64,000 nt of DNA from Komagataeibacter rhaeticus (GCF_003207855.1 NZ_NKTZ01000012.1:1-64000), one strand, 5' to 3'. Numbered from the stretch's first letter, positions 46,156 through 55,711 are shown. Numbers and translations are program-made. The notes: a model not told the origin generated them from the letters alone.

Positions 46156-46869
46156 ATGATCCAGTCCACGCGTTTGACCGATACCGGGCGGGTTGTCATG
46201 ATTTCGGGCGCCGGCCGGGGTATCGGGGCGGCCATCGCGCAGCGTCTGGCGCAGCAGGGCTGGCGCATCAGCGCGGGGCTGCGTGATCCTGACGCATTTA
46301 CCCTGCCGTCACCCCATATGGCCTGTCATTTTGATGCGACCGACTGTGAATCGGAACAGCACTGGGTAGCACGGACCCTGGCCCGCCATGGCCGGATCGA
46401 TGCGGTTGTGGCCAATGCGGGGATCATGATCCCCGGATCGCTGCTGGAGGTGGATGATGCGGGGCTGGAGCGGATGCTGCAGGTCAATGTCCGTTCGCCC
46501 GCCCGACTGGTACGGGCGGCCTGGCCCGCATTGCAGGCGACCGGGCAGGGCCGGGTGATCATCTTGTCTTCCCTGTCGGGCAAGCGTGTGAAATCACCAC
46601 GCTCAGGCACTTATGCCATTAGCAAATTCGCGGCCGTGGGGCTGTCAAATGGCATACGCCGCCTTGGATGGGCCGATGGAATCCGCTCGACCGTCATCTG
46701 TCCCAGCTTCGTTGCCACGGACATGACGGCAGGCGTGAACGGATTGGACCCATCGGAGATGACCCAGCCGGATGAAATCGCCACCATGGCGTCCATGGTC
46801 CTTGACATGCCCAATCACGCCAGCGTGTCGGAACTGTGCGTGACCTGCCGGGATGAAGACATGTTCTAG
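46156..46869 (+). CDS. SDR-family oxidoreductase
   Basis: 237 residues. SGAGRGIG (Rossmann) is at ~16-23, with NAGIMIPGS, catalytic Ser in ILSSLSG and YAISKFAAVG. A ribosome site (GGAG) lies ten bases before the ATG. It follows the hydantoinase terminator, so it is probably transcribed on its own. Substrate unknown; a role in the same N-compound pathway is only positional. Confidence 0.9.
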   Translation: MIQSTRLTDTGRVVMISGAGRGIGAAIAQRLAQQGWRISAGLRDPDAFTLPSPHMACHFDATDCESEQHWVARTLARHGRIDAVVANAGIMIPGSLLEVDDAGLERMLQVNVRSPARLVRAAWPALQATGQGRVIILSSLSGKRVKSPRSGTYAISKFAAVGLSNGIRRLGWADGIRSTVICPSFVATDMTAGVNGLDPSEMTQPDEIATMASMVLDMPNHASVSELCVTCRDEDMF

Positions 46870-46927
46870 GGTATTTCTTCGCGCCTGTGGCGGTATGACA
46901 GGAAATGCCCTGTCATGCACGCGCAGA

Positions 46928-46948
46928 CTGCCGGTCACCGACCGGCAG
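46928..46948. terminator. Convergent hairpin between SDR and TonB receptor genes
   Basis: CTGCCGGTC (46928-46936) and GACCGGCAG (46940-46948) form a perfect nine-base stem with a three-base loop between two converging genes. The T run is poor, so function as a bidirectional terminator is likely but not certain. Confidence 0.55.
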
Positions 46949-46972
46949 CTGTCTTTCATGGTATGAAGAAAA

Positions 46973-49423
46973 TCAGAATTCACACGAAGCAGTCATGACC
47001 ACGCTCAATGGCGGTGCCAGGAAGTAGGAGGGGGTCTGCCCTGCCACCCCCCTGGTGGTCACGGCATTGGCCGTAACGGTTCCGACCGAACTCAGATAGG
47101 GAGTGTTGGTCAGGTTCATGAAGTTCAGCTTGATGACCGGGCGTGAAAATGCCGACCATTTGGGCAGGCGGTAACCTAGTGACAGGTCAACCGTCTTGTA
47201 GGCCGGCATGCTCTGGTCATCCATGAATGTCGAATACTGTGAATCAACCCATTTGAACATCAGATTGGCAAAGAATGGCCCGCGGGCGTACATCACGCCA
47301 ATATTCGCCATAAATTTCGGGCTTTTGACCGCGACCTTCCCCGCTGTCGGCAGGATGACTCCGCCATAGCTGAAATTGTTGTCCATTGTCGCATGCAGAT
47401 ACTGGGCATTGACGTAGGGTGAAATGCCGTAAAAAGGTCGTGTCGACAGTTCGACCGTGACCCCGCGCATGGTCTCGCCACCCACCGAAATGGCACTGTT
47501 GACCGACGCGCCATTGACGTAAGCCATGGTGGTGACCTGGTGGTTGGTCAGGTTGGAATTGAACAGCGCGACATCGGCATTGAACAGCCCATGGTAGCGG
47601 AAGCCGATTTCCTCATTGATGGCGTATTCCATCTTGCCCTGGTTGGTGCCCTGCTGGGTCACGTTGCCGCTGGAAATGCTGTACAGGTTGGGATAGGTGG
47701 ACAGGGGCACGGGCGGCCGTGCGTTGGTGGTTCCGTTTATGTAGACTTGCATGTCCTTTCTGACATCATAGGAGATGGAGACACGCGGCATGGGCTGGGC
47801 GATTGCCTGCGAATAGTGGTACTGTGATCCGGGCAGTTCATTCGTGCCCGACAGGTAATACATCATTTCCTTGAAGCCGGCGCTGATCTTCAGCCGATCG
47901 TGCAGGAATCCCTGCGTATCGGACAAATAGAATTCGTTGATATCGGACGACATCTGGTAACGTGTGCCTGTCACGATATCGCCTGCCGTATCACGTATCA
48001 GGTCGCCGCCGGTATAGCTGGCCGCGTTACCATTCTGGTCCAGTGCTGAAAGCCCGTTCAGGGCGGTCATGTTCCAGTGATCGTACCAGTATCCGGCAAT
48101 CAGGTGGTTATGGGGGGTGGGATCATACTGCACATAGGCATTGACGCCGGTTGCGAACTGGGTCTGTGCCGCATTGGCCAGGGCGGAAACCGTCTGCACA
48201 CCCTTGCTGTTGGTATAGACATACATGCCACTGGTGTCGATCGAGACTTTCTCGGAGCCATTGTACAGGCTGTCGGGCGAGAAGCTGGTCTGGCCAGGAC
48301 TGTCTGATTCCGTCCAGTGGAAATAGGGGGTGATGTTCAGCCGCAGGTTATGGGTCAACCTGAACTGGTTCTGCAGGGAAATCAGGACGTTTGAACGTCT
48401 GTAGACGTAGTTTTTCCAGTAATCCGAGGTCTCTCCCGCAACATAGGACGAGGCATAGTTCCCGACCGAGAAATTGTTGCCCTGCGCGTTCGCCTTCTCC
48501 CATGCCGCCAGCGTGTAAGGGCTGCTGCGGGCATTGGTCCAGTCCGTATAGGATACGAACAGGGAGGTCCTGCCAATGTCACCCCAGTCCTTCTGCAGCT
48601 TGAAATCGACATGGTTCTTGCGGCTGCGCCCGCTGCCCGCGAATACGTCCGCTGCCGTGTAGGAATAGGACGCGAACATCTTGATACCGGTGTTGCCGAT
48701 GTAACCGCTGTCATAACGCGCGAAGACCCGGTCCCCGCGATAGGACCCGTGGGAGTAGGACAGGTCGCCCCCCATCTTGTTCGACGGGTCGCGTACCGTC
48801 TCGATCATCTCACCGCCCGATGCCGACTGGACCGGATCATTGATCCGCGACGTGCTGGCAATGAGCGTGACATCGGAAAGGTTTTCGTTATCGGCCCATG
48901 TTTCCGAATAAGGGAGCAGATAGGCCTGATCGATGCCAGGCACGCCTTCGACCACCCAGCCCATTTCCGTCTCGTCATAGCCCCGGACCGAAATGTCGTT
49001 ACGGATACTCAGTCCATAGGCATCCGACATGCCTACATTGGCCCCCGGCAGGGTGGCCGCGAGCTGGATGGGACTGGCGATGGTCAGTTTCTGGGCAATG
49101 GCCGCGGCCGTAATGGAACTTGTTGCCTCCGGTGCGTGCTGACGCTTCATCAGCCCCCCCGCGATCCGGCGTGTCTGGCTGACGGTTATGGCCTCCGGAT
49201 CGCTCTGTACAGCGGTCGCCGGTGCAGCCGCATGCGCGGCCGTGGCGTGGGGCGTTGCCCGGGGGGTAGGCTGTGCTGGTGTCTTGCGGACCGCACGTAC
49301 CTGCGCATGGGCCGCCAGAGGCAACAATGTGTAGGAGGTGGTCAGCAGCAGCATCAGCATGACTGATGCCGTGTCACGCTTCACGGAAGCCCGCACCTTT
49401 TTTCCCCTTGTTCTTGAGTCCAT
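46973..49423 (-). CDS. TonB-dependent outer-membrane receptor
   Basis: 816 residues. The signal peptide (hydrophobic VMLMLLLTTSYTLLPLA, cleavage after AHA) is followed by a Pro/Ala/Thr-rich stretch. The plug starts near residue 100 (IQLAATLPGANVGMSDAYGLSIRNDISVRGY). A beta-barrel follows, ending in aromatic TASCEF as outer-membrane proteins do. It imports a large or scarce ligand using TonB energy. Neither siderophore biosynthesis nor heme genes are nearby; position next to a catabolic island suggests it may import that substrate. Confidence 0.92.
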   Translation of the reverse strand: MDSRTRGKKVRASVKRDTASVMLMLLLTTSYTLLPLAAHAQVRAVRKTPAQPTPRATPHATAAHAAAPATAVQSDPEAITVSQTRRIAGGLMKRQHAPEATSSITAAAIAQKLTIASPIQLAATLPGANVGMSDAYGLSIRNDISVRGYDETEMGWVVEGVPGIDQAYLLPYSETWADNENLSDVTLIASTSRINDPVQSASGGEMIETVRDPSNKMGGDLSYSHGSYRGDRVFARYDSGYIGNTGIKMFASYSYTAADVFAGSGRSRKNHVDFKLQKDWGDIGRTSLFVSYTDWTNARSSPYTLAAWEKANAQGNNFSVGNYASSYVAGETSDYWKNYVYRRSNVLISLQNQFRLTHNLRLNITPYFHWTESDSPGQTSFSPDSLYNGSEKVSIDTSGMYVYTNSKGVQTVSALANAAQTQFATGVNAYVQYDPTPHNHLIAGYWYDHWNMTALNGLSALDQNGNAASYTGGDLIRDTAGDIVTGTRYQMSSDINEFYLSDTQGFLHDRLKISAGFKEMMYYLSGTNELPGSQYHYSQAIAQPMPRVSISYDVRKDMQVYINGTTNARPPVPLSTYPNLYSISSGNVTQQGTNQGKMEYAINEEIGFRYHGLFNADVALFNSNLTNHQVTTMAYVNGASVNSAISVGGETMRGVTVELSTRPFYGISPYVNAQYLHATMDNNFSYGGVILPTAGKVAVKSPKFMANIGVMYARGPFFANLMFKWVDSQYSTFMDDQSMPAYKTVDLSLGYRLPKWSAFSRPVIKLNFMNLTNTPYLSSVGTVTANAVTTRGVAGQTPSYFLAPPLSVVMTASCEF

Positions 49424-49931
49424 GACAAACCTTGCACTATAGAGGTCGATAAGGTCTGAACATATTTCTGAAAAGAAATGATATTCAGGGACGAATTACG
49501 TGGATTCCCAGAGGCGGTACGTCATGCCCTGACGGAATTACGTGCAAAAGGACATGGCCGCTCTTGTTCTGTCTCGTTTCTAATATGAAATTATCTTCAA
49601 GAAAGCCGGATGATTCAATCCATAGCTGATATACAGTAATCATCTCTCAAAACAGGGTAGGGTCTGATGGTGATGAAAGTCCTGATAGCCACTACCCGTT
49701 CTTATTTTTGAAATATGATTTTGCGTTTGATTGGACCGAAGGTACGATTATTCCCGACATGAGCGTGCCTTCCGCATGACCTGCGCGCCATGATGTTGCG
49801 AATATGCAATATCATGTCAGGGTATGGGAAGCAGGGGCGGGAACCGCCGGTCGATCATATGGCAGATACAGATGTGCTTCCTTCCTTGGGGCATGTCGGG
49901 ACGACCAGTTTTGTGACAGGGGGAAAGCTGA
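49424..49931. promoter_or_regulatory. 508-base divergent region between TonB receptor and MFS permease
   Basis: Relatively AT-rich, with no ORF whose codon pattern or ribosome site is convincing. It must contain the promoters of both the receptor and the permease. No recognisable Fur box, riboswitch or tRNA was seen. Confidence 0.45.
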
Positions 49932-51188
49932 ATGTTGTTATCGGTCACTGGGCAGCGCCATACGACCATAACCCGATGGCTGATCATGTTTGGCCTGGTC
50001 GCGCCGATCAACCTGCTCATGTCGCTTGACCGCCAGGCCATGACCCTGTCAGCACCACGCATACAGGAACAGTTCGGTTTTTCCCTTATCCAGATGTCCA
50101 CGATCGTGGCCTGCGTCTTGTGGACCTATGCCCTTCTGCAGATACCGGCCGGGGCGCTCGTCAATCATTTCGGGCCGCGACGGACGCTGTTCCTGGCGTG
50201 CCTCGCCTGGTCGGTGGCCACCATCATGACACCCTTTGCCGGGTCCTTCATGGGGTTCCTGGCCATCCGCCTGGCAATGGGGGCGGGACAGTCGCCTGAC
50301 TGGTCCTCCAGTATCGTCACGATCGATAACTGGTTCCGCCGTGGGGAACGCGCACGCGCCAATTCCATCCTGCTGGCCTTCCTTTATCTGGGGTCGGTCA
50401 TCGGCGGTCCGCTGACCACCAGCATCACGACCATGTGGTCATGGAAAGTCAGCTTCTTCATCTACGGTATTGCCGGGATCGGATGGGGGCTTTTATGGGT
50501 GTTTTTCGTGCGCGACCATCCGCCCGTCGGCGAACGGCCGGACGGGATCATCAAGCAGCGCCCGCGCGTAACACGCAGGCAGGTGCAGCGTTTCCTGCGG
50601 TCATGGCAGTTCTGGTCCATCGGTCTGCACTATATGTGCCTGCTGACGGTACAGTCGTTCTTTCTGGTCATCATGCCGTTTTATCTGATGAACGGGCGGC
50701 ATATCAGCTACGGGTCCATGGGGTGGCTATATGGCCTGCCCTGGCTGTTCCTGTATGTGTCCGTTTTTGTAAGCGGCATGATTGCCGACCATGTGCAAAA
50801 GCGCACCGCTTCGGCATGGTGGGCGCGCACACCGGCCGGAATTGCAGGGACCCTGCTGTCAGGACTGCTGGTCGGGGCGGGAAGCATGGTGCATGACGAT
50901 ACGGCCATGATCCTGGTCTTCTGCCTCTCGCTTGGCTTTACCGGCCTGAGCCAGATCTCGATCTGGACATCGGTGCAGGACCTGACCACGAATTATACCG
51001 GCATCGTGGCGGGGTGGACCACCTTCTGGGGCAATGCCGCCAGTGGTGTTGCTCCGATCGTGATGGTTTATATCGAAAAAGAAACAGGAAGCTGGCCGAT
51101 GGCGTTGTGTCTGCCTGTGGTGGCTGGCATTATTGGGGCTGTCTGCTGCATTGGCACCCATCCTGAATTACCGATAGAAATGGAATAG
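49932..51188 (+). CDS. MFS transporter, anion:cation symporter (ACS) type
   Basis: 418 residues and 12 membrane helices. MSLDRQAMTLSAPRIQEQFGFSLIQMS and the GPRRTLFLACLAWS and GAGQSPDWSS segments resemble ACS-family permeases (ExuT, phthalate/tartrate type) that import organic anions with protons. GGGGGAAAG precedes the start. The IclR gene begins six bases after its stop, so the two are probably cotranscribed. Confidence 0.9.
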   Translation: MLLSVTGQRHTTITRWLIMFGLVAPINLLMSLDRQAMTLSAPRIQEQFGFSLIQMSTIVACVLWTYALLQIPAGALVNHFGPRRTLFLACLAWSVATIMTPFAGSFMGFLAIRLAMGAGQSPDWSSSIVTIDNWFRRGERARANSILLAFLYLGSVIGGPLTTSITTMWSWKVSFFIYGIAGIGWGLLWVFFVRDHPPVGERPDGIIKQRPRVTRRQVQRFLRSWQFWSIGLHYMCLLTVQSFFLVIMPFYLMNGRHISYGSMGWLYGLPWLFLYVSVFVSGMIADHVQKRTASAWWARTPAGIAGTLLSGLLVGAGSMVHDDTAMILVFCLSLGFTGLSQISIWTSVQDLTTNYTGIVAGWTTFWGNAASGVAPIVMVYIEKETGSWPMALCLPVVAGIIGAVCCIGTHPELPIEME

Positions 51189-51194
51189 AATATC

Positions 51195-52010
51195 GTGACA
51201 GCCATAAGAGAACTGAAGGCCGTTCGTTCTCCGTCCCGTCTGACGCATGATATGAATAACGAGGGAAGCATACAGTATTCACAGAATTCCGAACGCGCGG
51301 CGCTTGTCCTGCTTGCACTGGGCCGATGCGGCAGGAAAGGGCTGGCCCTCAAGGATCTGGCGGAACTGGTAGGAGCGGAAAAACCCGCCGTGCATCGCAC
51401 ATTACTGGCATTGCGGCTGCACGGCTTGGCGGCGCAGACCAGTGCGCGCGGTCGCTACCGCCTGGGGCCTGCGGCGCTGGCACTGGGGCGGCAGCGTTCC
51501 ACCCCTACGGAACACCTCCAGCAATGGAAACCATATCTGGCAGCCCTTGGGCAGGAATTCAGGGCCTCCGCCTTTCTGCTTGAGCGTTCCGGTGTGGATG
51601 CGCTCATTACGGATATGTACATCACTGACAATACCCTATCCATCCTGGGGAACGGGGGCATGGGCGGTCGCCTGCCACTGGGCTACGGACTGGGCAGTAC
51701 GGTCATACTGGCGGGACAGGATGAAGGGAACCAGACTGCCATCCTGCTCGCCAATGAGTCGCGTTACGCTGAACTGGGTCTGGATGTGGAAAAACTGCGC
51801 GCCTATCTGACGACCGTGCGTGAACTGGGTTACGATTACCGTCGTAATCCGGTTCTGGATGGGATATCAGGCATTTCCATGCCAGTCATCGAACGCGATG
51901 GCAGTTGCAGTGCCGCGATTACAGTATCCAAGCAGACATCCGACCTGACGGAAGATGAGGCTTTGCAGATAATAGATAAAATGAAATCTTATATAAAAGA
52001 GAATGAATAG
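51195..52010 (+). CDS. IclR-family transcriptional regulator
   Basis: Up to 271 residues from GTG 51195 (GGAA ten bases ahead); ATG 51252 is an alternative. The winged helix is SERAALVLLALGRCGRKGLALKDLAELVGAEKPAVHRTLLALRLHGLAAQT, followed by RYRLGPAALALG and the IclR effector domain with LPLGYGLGSTVILA and ISGISMPV. IclR proteins commonly control degradation of organic acids and aromatics. It likely regulates the MFS and nearby hydantoinase/oxidase genes. Confidence 0.92.
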   Translation: MTAIRELKAVRSPSRLTHDMNNEGSIQYSQNSERAALVLLALGRCGRKGLALKDLAELVGAEKPAVHRTLLALRLHGLAAQTSARGRYRLGPAALALGRQRSTPTEHLQQWKPYLAALGQEFRASAFLLERSGVDALITDMYITDNTLSILGNGGMGGRLPLGYGLGSTVILAGQDEGNQTAILLANESRYAELGLDVEKLRAYLTTVRELGYDYRRNPVLDGISGISMPVIERDGSCSAAITVSKQTSDLTEDEALQIIDKMKSYIKENE

Positions 52011-52095
52011 GATATTTATATACCTGATATTTATTAATAATTTTTCGATACGGTCGTAAGTTCCATTTACCATAATTTATGGATGGAAAGTGACC

Positions 52096-52518
52096 ATGAC
52101 CGAAATAATCAAGCTGAAATCTGGTAGCCTATACGAAGATCGTAACAGCTATTCACGAATTTTCATGATTGGAGACCAGATATTCGTCTCGAATACTGCT
52201 GGTATCGATTATACGACACGCGAGATTTCGCCTGATGTCGCGCAGCAGGCGCGCAAGGCATTGCAGAATATCAATGGTGCCCTGCAGGCCGTGGGGTCGT
52301 CGCTGGCCGATACGGTACGGATCATTACCCATGTTCCCACGTCAACTGACATGCCTGCGGTTGCCGCCGTACTTGGCGAGACATTCAGGAACATTGATCC
52401 CGCCGGCACCATGGTCTGTACACCACTGGCCCGGCGTGAACTGAAAGTGGAATTCGAGGTCACGGCAATACGGGGGGCGTCCAGCCTGCCTGCAAAATAT
52501 ATTCGTGCGTCTGTCTGA
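52096..52518 (+). CDS. RidA-family protein (YjgF/UK114)
   Basis: 140 residues from ATG 52096 with GGAAAG before it; a GTG two codons upstream is less likely. SRIFMIGDQIFVSNTAGID, the QARKALQNINGALQAVGSSLADTVRIITHV helix and LARRELKVEFEVTAI follow the RidA trimer fold. RidA hydrolyses reactive enamines and imines released by flavin or PLP enzymes. With two flavin amine oxidase systems and hydantoinases nearby, it probably clears the imine they make. Confidence 0.9.
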   Translation: MTEIIKLKSGSLYEDRNSYSRIFMIGDQIFVSNTAGIDYTTREISPDVAQQARKALQNINGALQAVGSSLADTVRIITHVPTSTDMPAVAAVLGETFRNIDPAGTMVCTPLARRELKVEFEVTAIRGASSLPAKYIRASV

Positions 52519-52928
52519 CTGTTCATTCAAGGGAGGTTCCGGGTAAGACTTGTTCTGAAGAAAGCCGTGCCCGGGACCTTGTAATCCCATCGGTATTGCT
52601 GTTCACCAAGAACGACCCCGGGCAGGACAGGAATTTTCATTGGGATCGGAGAGCCATGCCTCCACACGCCCCATCCCCCTCTGCCCGGGGGGGTTGAGGA
52701 GTGATCGACAGGGAACTTCCGAGTGTGATCCCTCGGTAGCACTCCATCCGCGAGGAACAGAAACAGTCATCAAACAAGAGAACTGCTTACACCCTTGGGC
52801 AACCCTTTCCCGCCAGACTGATAAAATAATTCAACATTATCAGTCTCATAACGCTTTTAACATCCGGTATCCACATGCAGTACCTGAAGCATACGCCAGG
52901 CAGGGTAGAAAAACGTCAGCTTAAATTT
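52519..52928. other. 410-base gap between convergent genes; nothing recognised
   Basis: Only short frames lacking ribosome sites occur here. CCCGGG and CTGCCCGGGG repeats create local hairpins near 52565-52700. The sequence does not match a tRNA or an insertion-sequence end that I can recognise. It may be a remnant. Confidence 0.3.
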
Positions 52929-53894
52929 TCAAAAAAATCCCTGGGAAATGGCTCGTTTCAGGGCAGTGAAATAAGAGTCCCTGAACTGTTTGCTCATAGG
53001 GGCATCGGGAATGAACACGTCAAAGACGTGATACGCACCGGGAATGACACAGACCTCCGTCGGCACACCCGCAGCCATCAGGCGCCGGGCATATTCCAGA
53101 TCCTCATCTAAAAACAGGTCCAGGGAACCTACGCCAATATAGGCGGGCGGCAGACCCGTCAGGTCTGTTGCACGAAAGGCCGCCGCATATTCGGATATGC
53201 CCGGGCTTCCGGGCGTTTTACCAAGATAGGCGTTCCATGCGTAATGATTGGCGGAACGTGTCCAGATGTATTCCCCCAGGGCCGGCGACGGCATGACCGT
53301 TGTCCCCGTCCGGTCATCCAGCATGGGATAAATCAGCAGTTGGAAAAGGACCTTGATTTCTGCCCGGTCGCGGGCCAGCAGGGCCAGGCAGGCAGTCAGC
53401 CCCCCGCCCGCACTGTCACCGCCAATAATCAGGCGGTTCCGGTCAATTCCCAGACTGGCCGCATGTTCATGTGCCCATTTCAGGACAGCATAGCAATCCT
53501 CGATTGCCGCAGGGCAGGGGGCTTCCGGCGCCAGACGATAGTCAACCGAGAAAATGACCAGCCCCAGTTCACTGGCCATCTGCCGGCAGCGTGCGTCATC
53601 GACTTCCGGTGTGCCGCTTACGATGCCGCCGCTATGGATGTAGACCAGCGCGGGAGCATCCGGGGGACTGGCCACCGGCCTGTAGGTCACGACCGGAACA
53701 TCGGGCGCGCCCTCAGGCCCGGGCACATGGCCTTCCTCAACCATGACGTCGGGATATTCCACAACCCTGACACTGCGGATTGCGGAAATGAATGCCTTGC
53801 GTGTCTCATCCAGGGTCTCATCTGAAAGACCATCAAAAGAAGGCAGGACGTTCAGGGCTGCGCGAAATTCCGGGGCGACGGGATTGTGGGGCAT
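52929..53894 (-). CDS. HSL-family alpha/beta hydrolase (esterase)
   Basis: 321 residues from MPHNPVAPEF; GGAG lies eight bases before this ATG. The nucleophile elbow is GGDSAGGG (Ser ~160), with the acid in SLDLFLDED and His in AYHVFD. The oxyanion HGGG motif of this family is changed to HSGG (YIHSGGIVSG). VDYRLAPEAPCPAAIED is the usual family segment. The enzyme would hydrolyse short acyl esters in the cytosol. No operon partner. Confidence 0.92.
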   Translation of the reverse strand: MPHNPVAPEFRAALNVLPSFDGLSDETLDETRKAFISAIRSVRVVEYPDVMVEEGHVPGPEGAPDVPVVTYRPVASPPDAPALVYIHSGGIVSGTPEVDDARCRQMASELGLVIFSVDYRLAPEAPCPAAIEDCYAVLKWAHEHAASLGIDRNRLIIGGDSAGGGLTACLALLARDRAEIKVLFQLLIYPMLDDRTGTTVMPSPALGEYIWTRSANHYAWNAYLGKTPGSPGISEYAAAFRATDLTGLPPAYIGVGSLDLFLDEDLEYARRLMAAGVPTEVCVIPGAYHVFDVFIPDAPMSKQFRDSYFTALKRAISQGFF

Positions 53895-54140
53895 GGTCAT
53901 TTCTCCGTATTGTCTTTGCCCTAACGTATAGACAGCATCGGATCAGGCGTATCATCACGTCCAACTGATTGAACAGAAAGTGTTATTCAGGCGCTGCACG
54001 TACGGCGCGCGTGGTCTGGCAGAGACAATCGACGACCCGTACAGGGCCAGCAATCACCCGGAACCATGGGAATACATGGCGCGGTTCAGAATGGTCTTGA
54101 ATAATGGTGCCCAGCCCGCGGGAATGAACAGGAAAGCATA

Positions 54141-54176
54141 AAGCGCGCCACCCGTGGATGCCCGGGTGGCGCGCTT
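54141..54176. terminator. Strong hairpin downstream of the cyd operon
   Basis: AAGCGCGCCACCCG (54141-54154) pairs perfectly with CGGGTGGCGCGCTT (54163-54176) around an eight-base loop. In the minus direction it ends with a short T run, suited to terminating cydDCABX. The rest of the 354-base gap (53895-54248) has no recognised gene. Confidence 0.7.
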
Positions 54177-54248
54177 CGTATCATCGGCAGGGTGATGCCG
54201 TGACATGGCGGCGGGCGTGAGATGAAGAAAGACCCACCGCCATTCCTG

Positions 54249-54347
54249 TCATGGGAACCAGCGCCGCCCGCAGCGGTAGGCAATCAGGTAAAGTCCCATG
54301 TAAACCATCGGAATGAAGAAGATGATGCGTTCAAGATCCCCCATCAT
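54249..54347 (-). CDS. 32-residue hydrophobic peptide after cydX
   Basis: A very short frame beginning two bases after the cydX stop (ATGATGGGGGATCTTG). It encodes a single hydrophobic helix (IIFFIPMVYMGLYLIAY) capped by Arg-rich RCGRRWFP, giving a likely inside-positive C-terminus. GGGGA precedes the ATG. Position suggests another small cytochrome bd-associated subunit, like the small proteins that follow cydX in other bacteria, but I do not recognise the family. Confidence 0.5.
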   Translation of the reverse strand: MMGDLERIIFFIPMVYMGLYLIAYRCGRRWFP

Positions 54348-54349
54348 GA

Positions 54350-54544
54350 TCAGATATCCCCATCGGCTGAAAGACTGGACTGGGCATCAAGCATGATCGC
54401 GCCAGCCCCGGAAATCAGGATGATCATGACCGTGCCGATCACCCACGCGAAATACCACGGCCCCTGATCCCCCACGAATACGGCAAACAGCAGGGATACG
54501 ACCAGAACGACGGCCAGACCGGCCAGGCGCAGAAGCTTTGTCAT
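54350..54544 (-). CDS. cydX: CydX-like small subunit of cytochrome bd, with extra N-terminal helix
   Basis: 64 residues from ATG 54544 (GAGG ahead). Residues ~29-55 contain WYFAWVIGTVMIILISGAGAIMLD, which closely follows E. coli CydX (MWYFAW...), the small subunit that stabilises the haems of cytochrome bd. Unlike the 37-residue E. coli protein, it has an additional hydrophobic segment (LAGLAVVLVVSLLFAVFVG) in front. It lies 13 bases after cydB. Confidence 0.85.
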   Translation of the reverse strand: MTKLLRLAGLAVVLVVSLLFAVFVGDQGPWYFAWVIGTVMIILISGAGAIMLDAQSSLSADGDI

Positions 54545-54557
54545 CACGACCTCGCAA

Positions 54558-55697
54558 TCAGTAGCTATGGGTATCGTTCACGACATCGGCGGTATGGACC
54601 TTCCCGCGCATGACGTAATAACACCACGATGTATAGGACAGGATGATCGGCACGAAGATTCCCGCCACCACCAGCATGCAGCCAAGCCCATATTCACTGG
54701 CGGTACTGTTCCATACCGTCAGGCTCTGGTCTGGCGTGGTGGAAGACGGCATCAGGAAGGGGAACATGGCGCAGCCAACCGTGGTGATGGTGCCAGCCCA
54801 CGCCCCCAGTCCCAGCCACCAGCCCGCAACCGTGCGGCCAGCCGCCAGCATGGCCACACCCGCCAGCATGCAGCCCAGCCCCACAAGCGGCAGCATCCAC
54901 AGGGCGGGATGGGCGTGGAAATTATGCATCCAGCCCCCCGCGACCATCGCCACCGACTGCCCATGCAGCGGGTTGGCGGGCATGGCGGGGTTGACGGGCG
55001 CGGTCATGACAAAACCGGGCAGGAACCGCACCCATATACCGCCAATTACGAACAGGGTGCCTGCAACAAGGCCGCCGCCCATGGCATACCGCCGGGCGCG
55101 CGACCAGATGGGGTCATCCGCCCGCAGCATGAGCATTGCCCCACCCTGATAGACACTCAGCCCCACGGACATCAATCCGCACAGGATGGCAAACGGGTTG
55201 AGCAGGTAGGACAGGAAGGATTCATCCTGATAATACTGTCCCGTCCAGCCAAAGTGGTATCCCACCCCTTCCAGCACATTGCCGAATGCCGCACCGTAGA
55301 TGAACATCGGCACGAAGCCCGACACCAGGAAGACCCAGTCCCAGCCTGCCCGCCACAGCCTGCCATCCGCCTTGGAGCGGTATTCAAACGCCACCGGCCG
55401 CAGGATCATGCTGAACAGCAGCGTGATCATGACCACGTAAAAGACGGAAAACGACGTGCCATACAGCGTGGGAAAGGCCGCAAAGATCGCGCCGCCCCCC
55501 AGGATGAACCAGACCTGATTGCCATCCCAGTGGGGTCCGATGATGTTCAGCGCGGTGCGCCGTTCCCCATCATTACGCCCGACAAGGCGCAGCAGCGTGC
55601 CCACCCCCATATCCATGCCGACCATGGTACCCAGGCCGATAAACAGCACGCCCAGTACCGCGGCCCAGATGATTTTCAGTATCGCGTAAAGTTCCAT
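54558..55697 (-). CDS. cydB: Cytochrome bd ubiquinol oxidase subunit II
   Basis: 379 residues, the usual CydB length. GVLFIGLGTMVGMDMGVGTLLRLVGRNDGERRTALNIIGPHWDGNQVWFILGGGAIFAAFPTLYG is the conserved N-terminal block, and multiple membrane helices follow, ending SYTSWCYYVMRGKV. With CydA it forms the quinol oxidase that reduces oxygen to water without proton pumping. The start is 14 bases after cydA. Confidence 0.97.
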   Translation of the reverse strand: MELYAILKIIWAAVLGVLFIGLGTMVGMDMGVGTLLRLVGRNDGERRTALNIIGPHWDGNQVWFILGGGAIFAAFPTLYGTSFSVFYVVMITLLFSMILRPVAFEYRSKADGRLWRAGWDWVFLVSGFVPMFIYGAAFGNVLEGVGYHFGWTGQYYQDESFLSYLLNPFAILCGLMSVGLSVYQGGAMLMLRADDPIWSRARRYAMGGGLVAGTLFVIGGIWVRFLPGFVMTAPVNPAMPANPLHGQSVAMVAGGWMHNFHAHPALWMLPLVGLGCMLAGVAMLAAGRTVAGWWLGLGAWAGTITTVGCAMFPFLMPSSTTPDQSLTVWNSTASEYGLGCMLVVAGIFVPIILSYTSWCYYVMRGKVHTADVVNDTHSY

Positions 55698-55711
55698 TTC
55701 TCCGTTTCCTG

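Noticed and set aside
53930-54140. Possible transposase tail in the gap before the cyd terminator
   Set aside because: A short frame looks protein-like but has no start, no known motif and no flanking inverted repeats.
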